DNA from: JBLIKP01 sp047635375
Lineage (GTDB): Bacteria > Bacteroidota > Bacteroidia > Sphingobacteriales > Sphingobacteriaceae
Length of the DNA stretch: 10,712 nt
Assembly: GCA_047635375.1 (NCBI GenBank)
Contig: JBLIKP010000082.1
Location: 1 to 10,712, forward strand
Direction: 5' to 3'
Every line of letters starts with the position of its first letter. The first letter of the stretch is position 1. Under the pieces are notes generated by a model. The model was not told the origin of the DNA. It saw only the letters and a list, made by a program, of their open reading frames with translations, and did no database searches. The position numbers and the translations under genes are program-made. Shown in pieces: positions 1 to 7,239 of the stretch.

Positions 1-672
1 AAATACACCACAACCCTCACCTACACTTAAAGGAGTATTAAATACCTCCCAAGTAATCCCCCTATCTCTAGAGCGATAAACCCGCGCACCTGAAGGACCA
101 CCCGTACCAATCCAAACGGTGTTTCCCTTAATTGTAATCGACGTTCCGCTGGCTGCGAATCCTCCTTCACCGGGAAAGGCATTCGGGAAATTATTGGGTT
201 TTAATCTTGACCAAGTTTCCCCACCATCGTAAGTTTTTAATAAAACTAGCAGGTTATCAATGGGATCACCGAAAACCAATCCTTCTTGATGGTCAAAAAA
301 AGCAATTCCATCAAGGAAAATCCCAGCAGTATCTAAGAAATAGGTCTGCTTCCAAGTCTTACCAAAATTCGATGTTTTATATATTCTGGCGGGATTGGCA
401 ATGGCTACCACATGGGCTACCCCCGGTTTGGATAAGGCAATGCTTCTAAAATCGGCAAGTGAATCAGATTTAACCTTTTTTGATTTAAAGGCAGAATCTG
501 GATGAACAGCAAAAATCACCTCACCACCAGTTCCACTGGCCCATAATGCACCGCCTTCGGCGACAGCCACACCACGAAAAGAGGCTGAAAATGTTTCTTG
601 GCCTACTTTTGTTTCAGGATTTGTGCAGGCTCCAAGTAAACAAAGGATAAAAAGTCCGATAAAATATTTCAT
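1..672 (-). CDS. Lipoprotein with BNR/sialidase-like beta-propeller repeats (partial, C-terminus outside window)
   Basis: I translated this by hand from the reverse strand. The frame is open from the ATG at 672 down to base 1, giving 224 residues with no stop, so the 3' end is missing. The N-terminus is a lipoprotein signal peptide: MKYF, a hydrophobic stretch, then LLGAC with Cys16 as the lipidated residue. The mature part has repeated Gly/Trp-rich strands: 'GGALWASGTGG', 'YKTSNFGKTWKQ', 'TYDGGETWSRL', 'VYRSRDRGITWEVF'. The S/T-x-D/N-x-G-x-T-W pattern is the Asp-box/BNR signature of WD40/YVTN/BNR-like propellers, a group that includes many Bacteroidota proteins loosely annotated as oxidoreductases or photosystem II assembly factor-like. 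Membrane anchoring is supported by the lipobox. The ligand or activity cannot be read from the sequence. It is divergent from the hydrolase gene, with 63 bases between start codons. Confidence 0.85.
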   Translation of the reverse strand, partial: MKYFIGLFILCLLGACTNPETKVGQETFSASFRGVAVAEGGALWASGTGGEVIFAVHPDSAFKSKKVKSDSLADFRSIALSKPGVAHVVAIANPARIYKTSNFGKTWKQTYFLDTAGIFLDGIAFFDHQEGLVFGDPIDNLLVLLKTYDGGETWSRLKPNNFPNAFPGEGGFAASGTSITIKGNTVWIGTGGPSGARVYRSRDRGITWEVFNTPLSVGEGCGVF

Positions 673-698
673 AGCATGATTTTGATTGTGAAATTAAG

Positions 699-735
699 TT
701 TTCTACCTCAATTATACCCACTATCTTTGAAGCGT
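699..735 (+). promoter_or_regulatory. Bacteroidota-type promoter for the hydrolase-nuoD unit
   Basis: TATCTTTG at 722-729 matches the TAnnTTTG -7 box. A TTTT at 699-702 lies 19 bases upstream, where the -33 TTTG element would be expected. Only six bases separate the -7 box from the ATG at 736, so the transcript would start at or very near the start codon. The opposite strand carries a weaker candidate (TATAATTG, 716-709) for the divergent lipoprotein. Confidence 0.5.
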
Positions 736-1500
736 ATGCTTTTGAATCATAAAATATACGGTGAAGGTGGTACGCCGCTTTTCATCCTCCACGGACTTTT
801 AGGCTCTCTTGATAACTGGCACACTTTAGCCACAAAATGGGGTAAGGAGTTCATGGTGGTTGCTGTAGACCAACGAAATCATGGTAAATCTTTCCATACC
901 AGCGAAATGAATTATTCCGCTATGGCGGAAGATTTATCTAGTCTCATGGGGCACTTAAATATTGAAAAAGCCAATGTCCTTGGCCACAGTATGGGTGGTA
1001 AAACTGTGATGCAGTTTGCCGTTGATTTTCCTCATAAATTGGAAAAACTCATTGTTGCCGACATTTCTCCCAGAGAATACCCTGCCCATCATGACTCAAT
1101 TTTTGAGGCTTTAATGGCCGTAAATCCAGCTGAGTTAAATACACGTGGAGAGGCGGAAGACAGCCTAGCAAAGTACATTCCTGAGCCCGGCACTAGACTT
1201 TTTTTAATGAAAAACTTGGATCGTCAGTCTGACGGAAGTTTTGTCTGGAAAATGAATCTTCCTGTGCTTATGGAAAAATATGATGAAGTTGGAAAGCGAA
1301 TTGAAATTCCAATTCCGCTAAGCAACCCAACTTTATTTATTGGTGGTGGAAATTCGTCTTATATTAGTGAAGAAGATGAGCTAGATATTTCGGACCAGTT
1401 TACAAATGTGTCTTTTGAAACCATCCCAAATGCGGGTCATTGGCTTCACGCCGAAAACCCAACAATGTTCTACGAATTGGTGACTAATTTTCTAAAATAA
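736..1500 (+). CDS. Alpha/beta-hydrolase fold esterase, YbfF/ABHD11-like
   Basis: This 254-residue serine hydrolase closely follows the E. coli YbfF pattern: 'LFILHGLLGSLDNW' near residues 15-28 (oxyanion-hole HG), 'VDQRNHGKS' at 44-52, the nucleophile elbow G-H-S-M-G-G with Ser85, 'ADISP' with Asp109 as candidate acid, 'FIGGGNSSYISEE', and 'NAGHWLHAENP' with catalytic His235. The length matches the family (about 255). The frame is open further back to an ATG at 676, but those 20 extra residues have no family match and would overlap the promoter box, so I chose 736. It is probably a cytosolic esterase or thioesterase acting on short acyl esters; the physiological substrate is unknown even for well-studied relatives. 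nuoD begins two bases after the stop, so the two genes are very likely cotranscribed. Confidence 0.92.
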   Translation: MLLNHKIYGEGGTPLFILHGLLGSLDNWHTLATKWGKEFMVVAVDQRNHGKSFHTSEMNYSAMAEDLSSLMGHLNIEKANVLGHSMGGKTVMQFAVDFPHKLEKLIVADISPREYPAHHDSIFEALMAVNPAELNTRGEAEDSLAKYIPEPGTRLFLMKNLDRQSDGSFVWKMNLPVLMEKYDEVGKRIEIPIPLSNPTLFIGGGNSSYISEEDELDISDQFTNVSFETIPNAGHWLHAENPTMFYELVTNFLK

Positions 1501-1502
1501 AA

Positions 1503-2675
1503 ATGAGCGACTTAGGTAAATCAGTAAAAAAGGACCTTCAAACGGATGAGATGATCCTCAACATGGGGCCGCAACACCCGTCGACTCACGGAGTGTTACG
1601 TCTTGAATTGGTTACCGATGGCGAAATTGTGGTGGATTTAAATCCTCACATTGGCTACCTACACCGTTGCTTTGAAAAACACGCCGAAAAACTACCCTAC
1701 GCCCAAATAATCCCATACACTGACCGTCTTGACTATATGGCGAGCATGAATAACAATCATATTTTCGCCCTTGGCGTAGAAAAAATGATGGGAATAACTG
1801 ATGATATTCCACAACGCGTAGAATACATCAGGGTTTTAATGGCTGAACTTAACAGGATTGCTAGTCATATGATTGCTATTGGGACGTATGGACTTGATAT
1901 TGGTGCCTTTACGCCGTTTTTATGGTGCTTTAGAGATAGAGAGCATATAATGAATCTATTAGAATCTGCGACGGGCTCAAGGATGCTTTACAACTACATT
2001 TGGATTGGCGGACTATTTTATGATTTACCCGTAGGATTTGAGAAGAAATGCAGGGAATTTATTGAGTATTTCAAACCAAAAATGAAGGAGCTCGAAGGAT
2101 TGCTTACCGACAATAAAATTTTCGTGGACAGAACAGCTAATGTTGGTGTTCTACCGCTTAATACCGCAATTAATTATGGATGTTCAGGCCCTGTATTACG
2201 AGGTTCGGGAATAAAATATGACTTACGTCGTGTTGATGGATACTCTGTATATCCAGAACTAGATTTTGATATACCTGTAGGTACTGGGGCAATGGGATTG
2301 CTGGGCGATTGTTTTGACCGATATTGGGTTAGAGCAAAAGAGGTTGATGAGTCGGTGAAGATAATTGAACAATGCCTAGACCGCTTAGAAAATGAGCTTA
2401 AACGTACGCCAGACTTTGATGTGAGGGCTAAAATGCCAAGGAAAGTAATCCCTCCAAAGGGCGACCATTATTCCCGTGGTGAAAGCCCGAAAGGTGAACT
2501 TGGATATTATTTTATTGCTGATGGTAAAACCGAAATTCCAGAAAGGTGTAAGGTTAGATCTCCCTGTTTTAGCAATTTATCTGTTCTGCCTGAACTATCT
2601 CGAGGGGTATTAATCGCCGATTTAGTTGCAATTATTGGATCTTTGGATTTGGTAATGGGTGAAGTTGATAGATAG
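1503..2675 (+). CDS. nuoD: NADH-quinone oxidoreductase subunit D (complex I 49-kDa subunit)
   Basis: This 390-residue protein is a full-length, unfused NuoD of the peripheral arm of respiratory complex I, where with NuoB it forms the quinone site. Visible signatures: 'MGPQHPSTHGVLRLE' at about 21-35, with His29 matching Thermus Nqo4 His38; 'IGYLHRCFEK' (the usual form is HRGxEK); 'YTDRLDYMASMNNNH' with Tyr78 matching Nqo4 Tyr87; 'GCSGPVLRGSG'; 'LDFDIPVG...GDCFDRYWVR'; and the C-terminus 'GSLDLVMGEVDR'. A short GAMGLL segment sits between 'VGT' and 'GDC', where the E. coli form is shorter. The ATG at 1503 gives a typical N-terminus. Unusually, no other nuo gene is beside it: the upstream partner is a hydrolase and the downstream gene is convergent. 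Every key residue I checked is present, so it looks functional. Confidence 0.95.
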   Translation: MSDLGKSVKKDLQTDEMILNMGPQHPSTHGVLRLELVTDGEIVVDLNPHIGYLHRCFEKHAEKLPYAQIIPYTDRLDYMASMNNNHIFALGVEKMMGITDDIPQRVEYIRVLMAELNRIASHMIAIGTYGLDIGAFTPFLWCFRDREHIMNLLESATGSRMLYNYIWIGGLFYDLPVGFEKKCREFIEYFKPKMKELEGLLTDNKIFVDRTANVGVLPLNTAINYGCSGPVLRGSGIKYDLRRVDGYSVYPELDFDIPVGTGAMGLLGDCFDRYWVRAKEVDESVKIIEQCLDRLENELKRTPDFDVRAKMPRKVIPPKGDHYSRGESPKGELGYYFIADGKTEIPERCKVRSPCFSNLSVLPELSRGVLIADLVAIIGSLDLVMGEVDR

Positions 2676-2724
2676 CGTGGATTATTGATTTTTGTGTTAA
2701 CGACATAATCGCAGAGGGTCTATA

Positions 2725-3204
2725 TTACTTTATCATTTCCCCTTTTATTTTTTTTGAAGTAAGCCAATCCTTCCATGTTTCGGCTGTTCCTTCGCAAACA
2801 AATCCTTCTCCAGGTAAAATTCCTTTTGTTTCAATTTCCCAATAAAATGCTAAGGAAGTAATTGCTGGGTTATGCCCAACAAACATAATAAAATCGGTAC
2901 TCTCCTCCTGCTTGGCTATAAGGTTTAAATATTCTTGAGGGCTACTTTCATAAATAGAATTAGTCTTTTGGATTAATTCAGGATTTATCCCCAATTGTTC
3001 GGCAATAATGTAGGCTGTGGATGAAGTTCGTAATGAAGCACTTGAAATTATTAGTCTTGGAATAAATTTTTGCTTTCTAATTTTTTCACCAATTTCTTTT
3101 GCTTCCCGCAATCCACGCTTCGAAAGTGGTCTATGAAAATCATCAACCACACCATGTTGCTGGCCAGAATGCGCGTGTCGAACAAAAATTATTTTCCTTA
3201 CCAT
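2725..3204 (-). CDS. sixA: SixA-like phosphohistidine phosphatase (histidine phosphatase superfamily)
   Basis: A 159-residue single-domain protein, the normal length for SixA. It begins 'VRKIIFVRHAHSG', where Arg9-His10 form the RH phospho-acceptor motif with Ala in place of the usual Gly, as is common in the SixA branch. Arg59 in 'SASLRT', the acid Glu86 in 'SIYES', and His111 in 'FVGHNPAI' complete the expected active site. SixA enzymes remove phosphate from histidine in phosphorelay or PTS-type proteins; the target here is not known. The start at 3204 is preceded by GGAGGG (3208-3213) four bases from the ATG, an unusual Shine-Dalgarno match for Bacteroidota. It is convergent with nuoD (49 bases between stops) and divergent from folC. 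The sixA symbol is by family resemblance only. Confidence 0.85.
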   Translation of the reverse strand: MVRKIIFVRHAHSGQQHGVVDDFHRPLSKRGLREAKEIGEKIRKQKFIPRLIISSASLRTSSTAYIIAEQLGINPELIQKTNSIYESSPQEYLNLIAKQEESTDFIMFVGHNPAITSLAFYWEIETKGILPGEGFVCEGTAETWKDWLTSKKIKGEMIK

Positions 3205-3391
3205 AAACCCTCCAATACACTTCTTACTCTCTTAAAATAAAACACTAACCAAATTTAACAAATTACTTTTTTATATTATTAAGTAAGACTTTTAATTGAA
3301 ATGATAAATCATGCTTCAACCCAGGAACAACATTAACCATAATAATCCCGTAATCCACCCATTTTTAAAGTAAAAATTAAAACCGACGAAA

Positions 3392-3405
3392 TTAATCGTG
3401 ATTAA
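3392..3405. promoter_or_regulatory. Inverted repeat TTAATC-GT-GATTAA, possible operator
   Basis: Two perfect 6-base arms are separated by two bases, in the gap between two divergent genes and about 100 bases upstream of folC. A dimeric regulator site is possible, but in such AT-rich DNA the match could be chance. Confidence 0.2.
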
Positions 3406-3484
3406 ATTTTCACTAAGCGTTCATCAAACTTTTTGTTCAATTTAAATATTTGGTCAAAAACTATTAATTGATAAAGGCTATTGG

Positions 3485-3492
3485 TAAATTTG
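3485..3492 (+). promoter_or_regulatory. Candidate -7 box of the folC promoter
   Basis: TAAATTTG fits TAnnTTTG and ends 16 bases before the folC ATG at 3509. No clear TTTG lies at the right distance upstream; the nearest TTTG (3449-3452) is too far and a TTG at 3468-3470 is too close. This is a single-element call. Confidence 0.35.
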
Positions 3493-3508
3493 GTATAAAC
3501 CCACGGCA

Positions 3509-4822
3509 ATGAATTACCAAGAAACAATTTCTCATTTATTCAGCCAACTACCAATGTTTCAACGCGTTGGCGCTTCGGCATTCAAAAAATCCTTAGACAA
3601 CATCCTTTTGCTCTCAAAGGCTTGTGGCGACCCACATAGGAATTTCAAAAGCATCCACATTGCCGGAACTAATGGAAAGGGTTCAACGGCCCACCTTTTG
3701 GCATCCACATTGCAATACGCCGATTTAAAAGTGGGCCTCTACACCTCACCACATTTAACTGATTTTAGGGAGCGAATTAAGGTAAACGGACAATGCTGTG
3801 AAGAGCAATTTGTGATTGATTTCGTAAAAAAATATGAGGAAATAATTGAAGAAATTAAGCCTAGTTTTTTCGAAACAACTGTAGCAATGGCTTTTTTATA
3901 TTTCTCTGATTTAAAGGTAGATATAGCAGTCATTGAAACTGGTATGGGAGGCCGTCTTGACAGCACCAATATTATAACACCTTTGGTTTCCGTCATTACA
4001 AATATTAGTAATGATCATGGTCAATATTTAGGAGATACTCTTCCTAAAATAGCGAGCGAAAAAGCGGGTATTATTAAAAACGAAGTTCCGGTTGTTATTG
4101 GGGAAAATCAAGAAGAAGTTTTAGAAGTATTTATGGAAAAGGCCGAAGAAATGGGTGCACCCTTCTATATTGCTGAAAATAATTTCCATCCACAAAAAAT
4201 TAATAATACATCCACATCAGTAAGCGCCGATTTTTATTTTCAGCACGAAATAAAGTTTCCGGAATTATCAACCGATCTTTTAGGGCACTACCAGTTAAAA
4301 AACATGGCTACTGCTCTTCAAACCATCGAAATCCTTAAATTAAAGGGAATCAAAATTGACGACGAAGCAATTTACAAGGGGTTTTCGTTAGCTAAGAAAA
4401 CAACAGGGTTATTAGGAAGGTGGACAATCTTAAATGAAACCCCACTTACAATTTGTGATATTGCTCATAACAAAGCGGGATTAGAGAATGTATTAAGCCA
4501 AATCGACAAAACCAGCTTTGATCATTTACATATAGTTTTTGGAATGGTAAATGATAAAGACATCACCGAAATATTGGATTTATTACCTAAAAAAGCATTT
4601 TATTATTTTTGCAAACCCAATGTACCACGCGGATTAGATGTAAATGAGCTGCAAATAGCCGCCAAAAAGTCAAAATTAATGGGATATTCTTATCCGTCGG
4701 TTGAGGCTGCAGTCGCTTCTGCTACTGAAGAAGCTGCAGATTCTGACCTTATTTATATTGGAGGAAGCACCTTTGTTGTAGCAGAGGCAATAACCAATTT
4801 CAAAATGATTTCGGTAATTTAA
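3509..4822 (+). CDS. folC: Bifunctional folylpolyglutamate synthase / dihydrofolate synthase
   Basis: This 437-residue protein is a Mur-ligase family enzyme that adds glutamate to dihydropteroate and tetrahydrofolate in the cytosol, using ATP. Seen in order: the FolC N-terminal pattern 'LPMFQRVGASAFKKSLDN'; the P-loop 'HIAGTNGKGST' at about 50-60; 'YTSPHLTDFRERIKVNG'; 'IAVIETGMGGRLDSTN'; 'NISNDHGQYLGDTLPKIASEKAGIIK', which contains metal- and ATP-binding residues; and, in the C-terminal domain, 'ICDIAHNKAGLENVL' and 'FGMVNDKDI'. Length and motif order match FolC rather than MurC-F. The ATG at 3509 is the natural start; there is no Shine-Dalgarno sequence, which is normal here. An MFS gene follows 63 bases downstream with its own promoter box, so joint transcription is possible but not required. 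Confidence 0.96.
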   Translation: MNYQETISHLFSQLPMFQRVGASAFKKSLDNILLLSKACGDPHRNFKSIHIAGTNGKGSTAHLLASTLQYADLKVGLYTSPHLTDFRERIKVNGQCCEEQFVIDFVKKYEEIIEEIKPSFFETTVAMAFLYFSDLKVDIAVIETGMGGRLDSTNIITPLVSVITNISNDHGQYLGDTLPKIASEKAGIIKNEVPVVIGENQEEVLEVFMEKAEEMGAPFYIAENNFHPQKINNTSTSVSADFYFQHEIKFPELSTDLLGHYQLKNMATALQTIEILKLKGIKIDDEAIYKGFSLAKKTTGLLGRWTILNETPLTICDIAHNKAGLENVLSQIDKTSFDHLHIVFGMVNDKDITEILDLLPKKAFYYFCKPNVPRGLDVNELQIAAKKSKLMGYSYPSVEAAVASATEEAADSDLIYIGGSTFVVAEAITNFKMISVI

Positions 4823-4840
4823 TTAACTCCCCTATTTTTG
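4809..4840 (+). promoter_or_regulatory. Bacteroidota-type promoter for the MFS transporter gene
   Basis: TATTTTTG at 4833-4840 is a full match to TAnnTTTG and is followed by TAGC, a common context in this phylum. TTTC at 4809-4812 lies 20 bases upstream in the -33 position (consensus TTTG). It sits between the folC stop and the MFS ATG at 4886, with a leader of about 40 bases. Confidence 0.55.
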
Positions 4841-4885
4841 TAGCACGGCAGGGTCCTGATAAAAGGTTATTGCGCGTAAATTTTA

Positions 4886-6052
4886 ATGAAGAAATCAACC
4901 ATTGCCATTTTATCGCTTATCATGTTTATCAATGCACTTAGCATTGGTCTGATTATACCCTTATTATACCCTCTAGCGACTCAATTCGGGCTTTCGCCCC
5001 TTGGATTAAGTGTCCTATTCACTTCTTTTAGCATAGCGCAATTTTTTGCCACACCCGTGCTTGGAAAGTTAAGTGATAGATACGGCAGAAAACCGATTTT
5101 GCTTATCTGTCTTGCCGGAACCGCCGTTGCTTTCTCCTTAATGGCCACAGCACAAACCGTTGTTTGGTTATTTGCTGCCAGAATTTTTGATGGAATAACC
5201 GGAGGAAACATGTCCGTTGCGAATGCTGTTGTCGCCGATTCAAGCACAAAAGAGGAACGCCCTAAGGCATACGGGTTTTTAGGAGCAAGTTTTGGTTTCG
5301 GGTTTTTATTAGGTCCTGCTATTGGTGGAGCGCTAAGTAATTTCTCCATACAAACACCATTTTGGTTTGCCTCTGCCCTTTCTGTAGCGGGTGTTATTTT
5401 CGGATTTTTCGCATTGAAAGAATCGAATGAACACAAAACATCGAGTCAATTTTCATTAAAAGAATACTTCCACTTCGCACGCCCGTTTAGTTCACTAAAA
5501 AAGCCTTTTGTAGGTTCGTTAATCCTTATAACTCTTTTGGTAAGTATGGCCCACAATGGGATGATAATTGGCTTCCAAACCTATACCGTCGATGTATTAA
5601 AGCTCACCCCTTCTCAAATAGGGTGGTTTTTCACCGGATTTGCTTCGGTAAGTATTTTAATGCAGGTAATGGGAATTAAATATCTATTGAAGAAATTCGA
5701 TGATAAATTAAAGATATTACTTGGAGCTTTGATTTTTATGAGCGTAGGAATGGTCATTTCTTACCTTTCTGACAGCTTTTGGCCCTTCTTTGTATCCATC
5801 ATCATTTACGGATCTATGAGCTCCTTACGGGAGCCTATGTTGCAGTCTCTGTTAAGTGAAAACACCACAGCAGATAAGCAAGGGAAACTTTTAGGCATTA
5901 ATCAAAGTTACACCTCACTTGGACAAATCGTTGGGCCATTAATCGCAGGGTTAATTTCTACGGTTAACCTAAGCTATATTTTCTTGGTTTCGGCAATTTA
6001 TATCGCAGGGGCTTTTGTTGTGGGCCTTTTAATTAAGCGTCCTAAACTATAG
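4886..6052 (+). CDS. MFS transporter, DHA1/TetA-like drug exporter
   Basis: This 388-residue, highly hydrophobic protein fits the usual twelve membrane segments of the major facilitator superfamily. Motif A between helices 2 and 3 is complete: 'GKLSDRYGRKP' at about 60-70. The first half reads much like TetA-family exporters: 'NALSIGLIIPLLYPLATQFG', 'ARIFDGITGGNMSVANAVVAD', 'RPKAYGFLGASFGFGFLLGPAIGG' (motif C-like glycine pattern). The second half is less conserved, with 'LGQIVGPLIAGLIS' near the end. It probably exports a small hydrophobic compound in exchange for protons; a role in tetracycline resistance cannot be claimed from family resemblance. Its stop codon overlaps that of the convergent prolyl isomerase gene within a 14-bp palindrome. 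Confidence 0.9.
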   Translation: MKKSTIAILSLIMFINALSIGLIIPLLYPLATQFGLSPLGLSVLFTSFSIAQFFATPVLGKLSDRYGRKPILLICLAGTAVAFSLMATAQTVVWLFAARIFDGITGGNMSVANAVVADSSTKEERPKAYGFLGASFGFGFLLGPAIGGALSNFSIQTPFWFASALSVAGVIFGFFALKESNEHKTSSQFSLKEYFHFARPFSSLKKPFVGSLILITLLVSMAHNGMIIGFQTYTVDVLKLTPSQIGWFFTGFASVSILMQVMGIKYLLKKFDDKLKILLGALIFMSVGMVISYLSDSFWPFFVSIIIYGSMSSLREPMLQSLLSENTTADKQGKLLGINQSYTSLGQIVGPLIAGLISTVNLSYIFLVSAIYIAGAFVVGLLIKRPKL

Positions 6053-6056
6053 TTTA
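6043..6056. repeat. 14-bp perfect palindrome holding two convergent stop codons
   Basis: TAAACTATAGTTTA reads the same on both strands. The plus-strand MFS gene and the minus-strand isomerase gene both end AAA-CTA-TAG (Lys-Leu-stop) inside it, overlapping by six bases. There is no T-run, so it is not a classical terminator. Confidence 0.7.
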
Positions 6057-7156
6057 ATAAAGCTTCCGGATTTATCGCCCACTTTTATTGCATAGTAACC
6101 TGGGGAAAGTGTTTGCACGTTAACATTTTCACTTCCGCGTGATTCAAGGACTTTTTTACCCGTTAGGCTATAAATTTCAATAACCTGGTTTTCACCGATG
6201 CCTTCAACAATCAGCCAGTTTCTTACCGGATTTGGGTAAATACTCAAGTCCAACTCTATCACTTCTTGCATACCAACGGAACCACCCTTCATTTTCATTG
6301 AGTTAGGTGCAGAATAAGAAAAGAATCCTCCATTATTTGCGATGACTCTCCAGTAAAGAGTTTCACCAGACTGTGGCAGCCCACCTAATTGAGTTGCATC
6401 GTTGGCTGTTTTTATAGATCCTATAATTTCAGTAAATAATGAATCTTCCGCAATTTGAAGTTCATACTCAACAGCACCATCAACTTTTTGGAATCTAAAA
6501 ATCGGGTTATTCTTTACTTCAGTTGCCTTATCAGCCGGAAGGGTTAAAATCGGAGCATCGGGTGTGTCTAAATTATTCCCTGTATAGGTAATAAACATTT
6601 CAATTTTTGTAAGTGGGTTGTCGTTAGGGTCCCTATCAGCGTAAACAATTGAGTCTACAATGTTTAAACCCTCAAGGGCATTACCATATACGCTATAATC
6701 GCCATCCAATCGTGTGGCATTGGCATGGCAGATAAAAAATTGGCTTGTTGCGCTATTAGGATCTGTCGCTCTTGCAGCCGAAATAGCACCTCTAAGATGT
6801 TGGGCTTTTGAAAATTCTGCTGGCACATTTTGTTGTCCAGGTTGGCCCTGTCCCCAAGTATTTTTCGGGCCATTTTTGGAATTTGGATCACCACCTTGAA
6901 TTACAAAATCAGGAATAACTCTATGGAAAGCAAGTGAGTCATAAAAACCCATTTCTACCAGGCTATCCCAATTTGCCACATGCTTTGGTGCAAGGTTTGG
7001 GAAAAGCTCCACCTTAATATTCCCTAAAAGTGTGTCTGCTCGTTTTACTTCAATATTATATTGAGGCTTTCCTTCGAAAGACCTTTGAGCAAAGGATTTA
7101 TCAGAAGAAATTCCAAGCAAAATAATGACGGAAATAAGTAGAGTAAGTTGTTTCAT
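6047..7156 (-). CDS. Secreted cyclophilin-type peptidyl-prolyl isomerase with fibronectin-like module and T9SS sorting domain
   Basis: A 369-residue protein. Residues 1-24 are a signal peptide ending 'SFAQ'. Residues about 33-190 form a cyclophilin domain: 'FHRVIPDFVIQGGD' (77-90, with the catalytic Arg79), 'AEF..AQHLRGAISAAR', 'NSATSQFFICH' (134-144) and 'LDGDYSVYG' (150-158). Residues about 199-290 ('PILTLPADKATEV...YELQIAEDS...LYWRVIANN') resemble a fibronectin type III-like module. The last ~70 residues are a type A T9SS sorting domain with 'IYPNPVRNWLIVEG' and 'LSPGYYAIKV'. I infer export by Sec and then T9SS, with surface attachment or release, so this isomerase would act outside the cell. 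The frame is open 24 codons further, but that extension runs through a terminator hairpin; Met at 7156 starts the signal peptide. A GGAGG at 7169-7173 is too far (12 bases) to be a good ribosome site. Confidence 0.93.
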   Translation of the reverse strand: MKQLTLLISVIILLGISSDKSFAQRSFEGKPQYNIEVKRADTLLGNIKVELFPNLAPKHVANWDSLVEMGFYDSLAFHRVIPDFVIQGGDPNSKNGPKNTWGQGQPGQQNVPAEFSKAQHLRGAISAARATDPNSATSQFFICHANATRLDGDYSVYGNALEGLNIVDSIVYADRDPNDNPLTKIEMFITYTGNNLDTPDAPILTLPADKATEVKNNPIFRFQKVDGAVEYELQIAEDSLFTEIIGSIKTANDATQLGGLPQSGETLYWRVIANNGGFFSYSAPNSMKMKGGSVGMQEVIELDLSIYPNPVRNWLIVEGIGENQVIEIYSLTGKKVLESRGSENVNVQTLSPGYYAIKVGDKSGSFIKL

Positions 7157-7185
7157 GGGTGTAAATTTCCTCCAATGTACAAAAC

Positions 7186-7220
7186 AAAAAAAACCTCCCC
7201 CCAATGTGGATGGAGGTTTT
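7186..7220 (-). terminator. Rho-independent terminator ending the yhhQ-like / lipoprotein / T9SS-remnant unit
   Basis: On the minus strand AAAACCTCC pairs with GGAGGTTTT (9 bp, loop 13 bases with a possible inner CCA/TGG pairing), and the stem runs into eight consecutive T residues (7193-7186). It lies 20 bases past the stop of the decayed T9SS gene and before the isomerase start. It would work less well on the plus strand, where only four T follow. Confidence 0.8.
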
Positions 7221-7223
7221 ATC

Positions 7224-7237
7224 AACATTTAAATGTT
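7224..7237. repeat. 14-bp perfect palindrome AACATTT-AAATGTT
   Basis: A perfect palindrome lies between the terminator hairpin and the stop codon at 7240. It is pure A/T apart from one G:C pair in each arm. It may be chance or an extra part of the 3' end structure. Confidence 0.35.
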
Positions 7238-7239
7238 AA

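Larger units (their letters stand above)
3205..3508. other. Intergenic region between divergent sixA-like gene and folC
   Basis: This AT-rich gap of 304 bases has no convincing gene. Short reverse-strand frames (for example 25 codons from the ATG at 3339) resemble nothing I know and end within AT-rich sequence. The notable content is a folC promoter box near 3485 and an inverted repeat at 3392-3405. Confidence 0.6.

Noticed and set aside
207..449. Plus-strand 80-codon frame
   Set aside because: It is antisense to the beta-propeller lipoprotein, whose frame has clear BNR motifs and a lipobox.
2680..2710. Inverted repeat GATTAT...ATAATC between nuoD and the sixA-like gene
   Set aside because: Only six A/T-rich pairs with a 19-base loop and no T-run, too weak for a terminator.
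3267..3360. Reverse-strand translation in the gap upstream of the sixA-like gene, suspected gene remnant
   Set aside because: The frame is short, closed by stops on both sides, and resembles no family I know.
4981..5436. Reverse-strand 151-codon frame
   Set aside because: It is the shadow of the MFS transporter, which has complete family motifs on the other strand.
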